DNA of 5,299 nucleotides. Origin: JACPYF01 sp964348695. Its GTDB lineage: Bacteria; Patescibacteriota; Saccharimonadia; Saccharimonadales; Saccharimonadaceae. Below, piece by piece: positions 5,226-5,299 of the stretch. Positions within the stretch are counted from its first letter, which is position 1, and every line of letters begins with the position of its first letter. The stretch covers positions 1 through 5,299 of the forward strand of contig CAYGDI010000015.1 in the NCBI GenBank assembly GCA_964348695.1. The letters run 5' to 3'. The notes beneath the pieces were generated by a model. It was not told the origin of the DNA. It saw nothing but the letters and a program-made list of their open reading frames with translations, and did no database searches. The position numbers and the translations under genes are program-made.

Positions 5226-5299
5226 ATGTCCGTCGGCACCGGATACCACATCCTCGGTGGTGGTGCGCTGGCCGCCACCGAGGCCAAGCTCGCGGCCGT
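5226..5299 (+). CDS. Start of a further operon gene, truncated by the window; N-terminus like the 1064 gene
   Basis: ATG 5226 follows the previous stop after two bases, and the frame is open to the window end (24 full codons). It begins MSVGTGYHILGG, which parallels MTIGAGYEEIVG of the 1064 gene (M-[ST]-[VI]-G-x-G-Y). Only a weak GGA at 5211-5213 precedes it, so translational coupling to the upstream gene is likely. Too little is present to name a function; it is plausibly another member of the modular family. Confidence 0.6.
   Translation, partial: MSVGTGYHILGGGALAATEAKLAA

Overview
This is a G+C-rich stretch (roughly two thirds G+C by eye, with C or G strongly preferred at third codon positions). 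It carries a single run of four co-directional genes on the + strand: one open at the left edge, two complete, and one just beginning at the right edge. Gaps are short (25, 59 and 2 nt), good Shine-Dalgarno sequences precede the two complete genes, and no terminator or promoter is visible. It therefore reads as the inside of one operon. No integrase, replication gene, tRNA, transposase, CRISPR array or housekeeping gene is present, so the host cannot be named. Base composition and protein style would fit a high-GC bacterium such as a myxobacterium or actinobacterium, or one of its phages or prophages. That is inference.

Region by region: (1) 1-1038 is the 3' part of a gene for a protein with an acidic, Ala-rich N-terminal part and a long beta-strand-rich, Gly/Thr/Ser-rich C-terminal part that looks like a virion surface, capsid or spike protein. 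(2) 1064-2482 is a complete 472-residue mosaic protein. It has an acidic N-terminal module, an Ala-rich helix, a C-x-C-P-x-C knuckle, a Tudor/CarD-like beta barrel, a Pro/Gly linker, a DnaJ-like cysteine cluster and a second Cys-rich knuckle module. (3) 2542-5223 is a complete 893-residue mosaic protein that reuses three of those modules in the same order. It adds VQPK repeats, a Lys-rich helical segment, a Trp-rich domain, a coiled coil of about 170 residues and an acidic tail. (4) From 5226 a further gene starts, whose first residues resemble the start of gene 2.

The most striking feature is a short acidic-to-hydrophobic peptide ending in Gly, approximately [DE]-[DE]-I-x-V-[FY]-G-[AS]. It recurs at module boundaries in both complete proteins. 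Together with the shared A-B-C modules and the beta-rich neighbour, it suggests a family of modular structural proteins, possibly minor virion, scaffold or internal proteins of a phage-like particle. In that picture the motif would be a docking or proteolytic processing signal. No function is established by the sequence alone, and I do not recognise any of the four genes as a named family.
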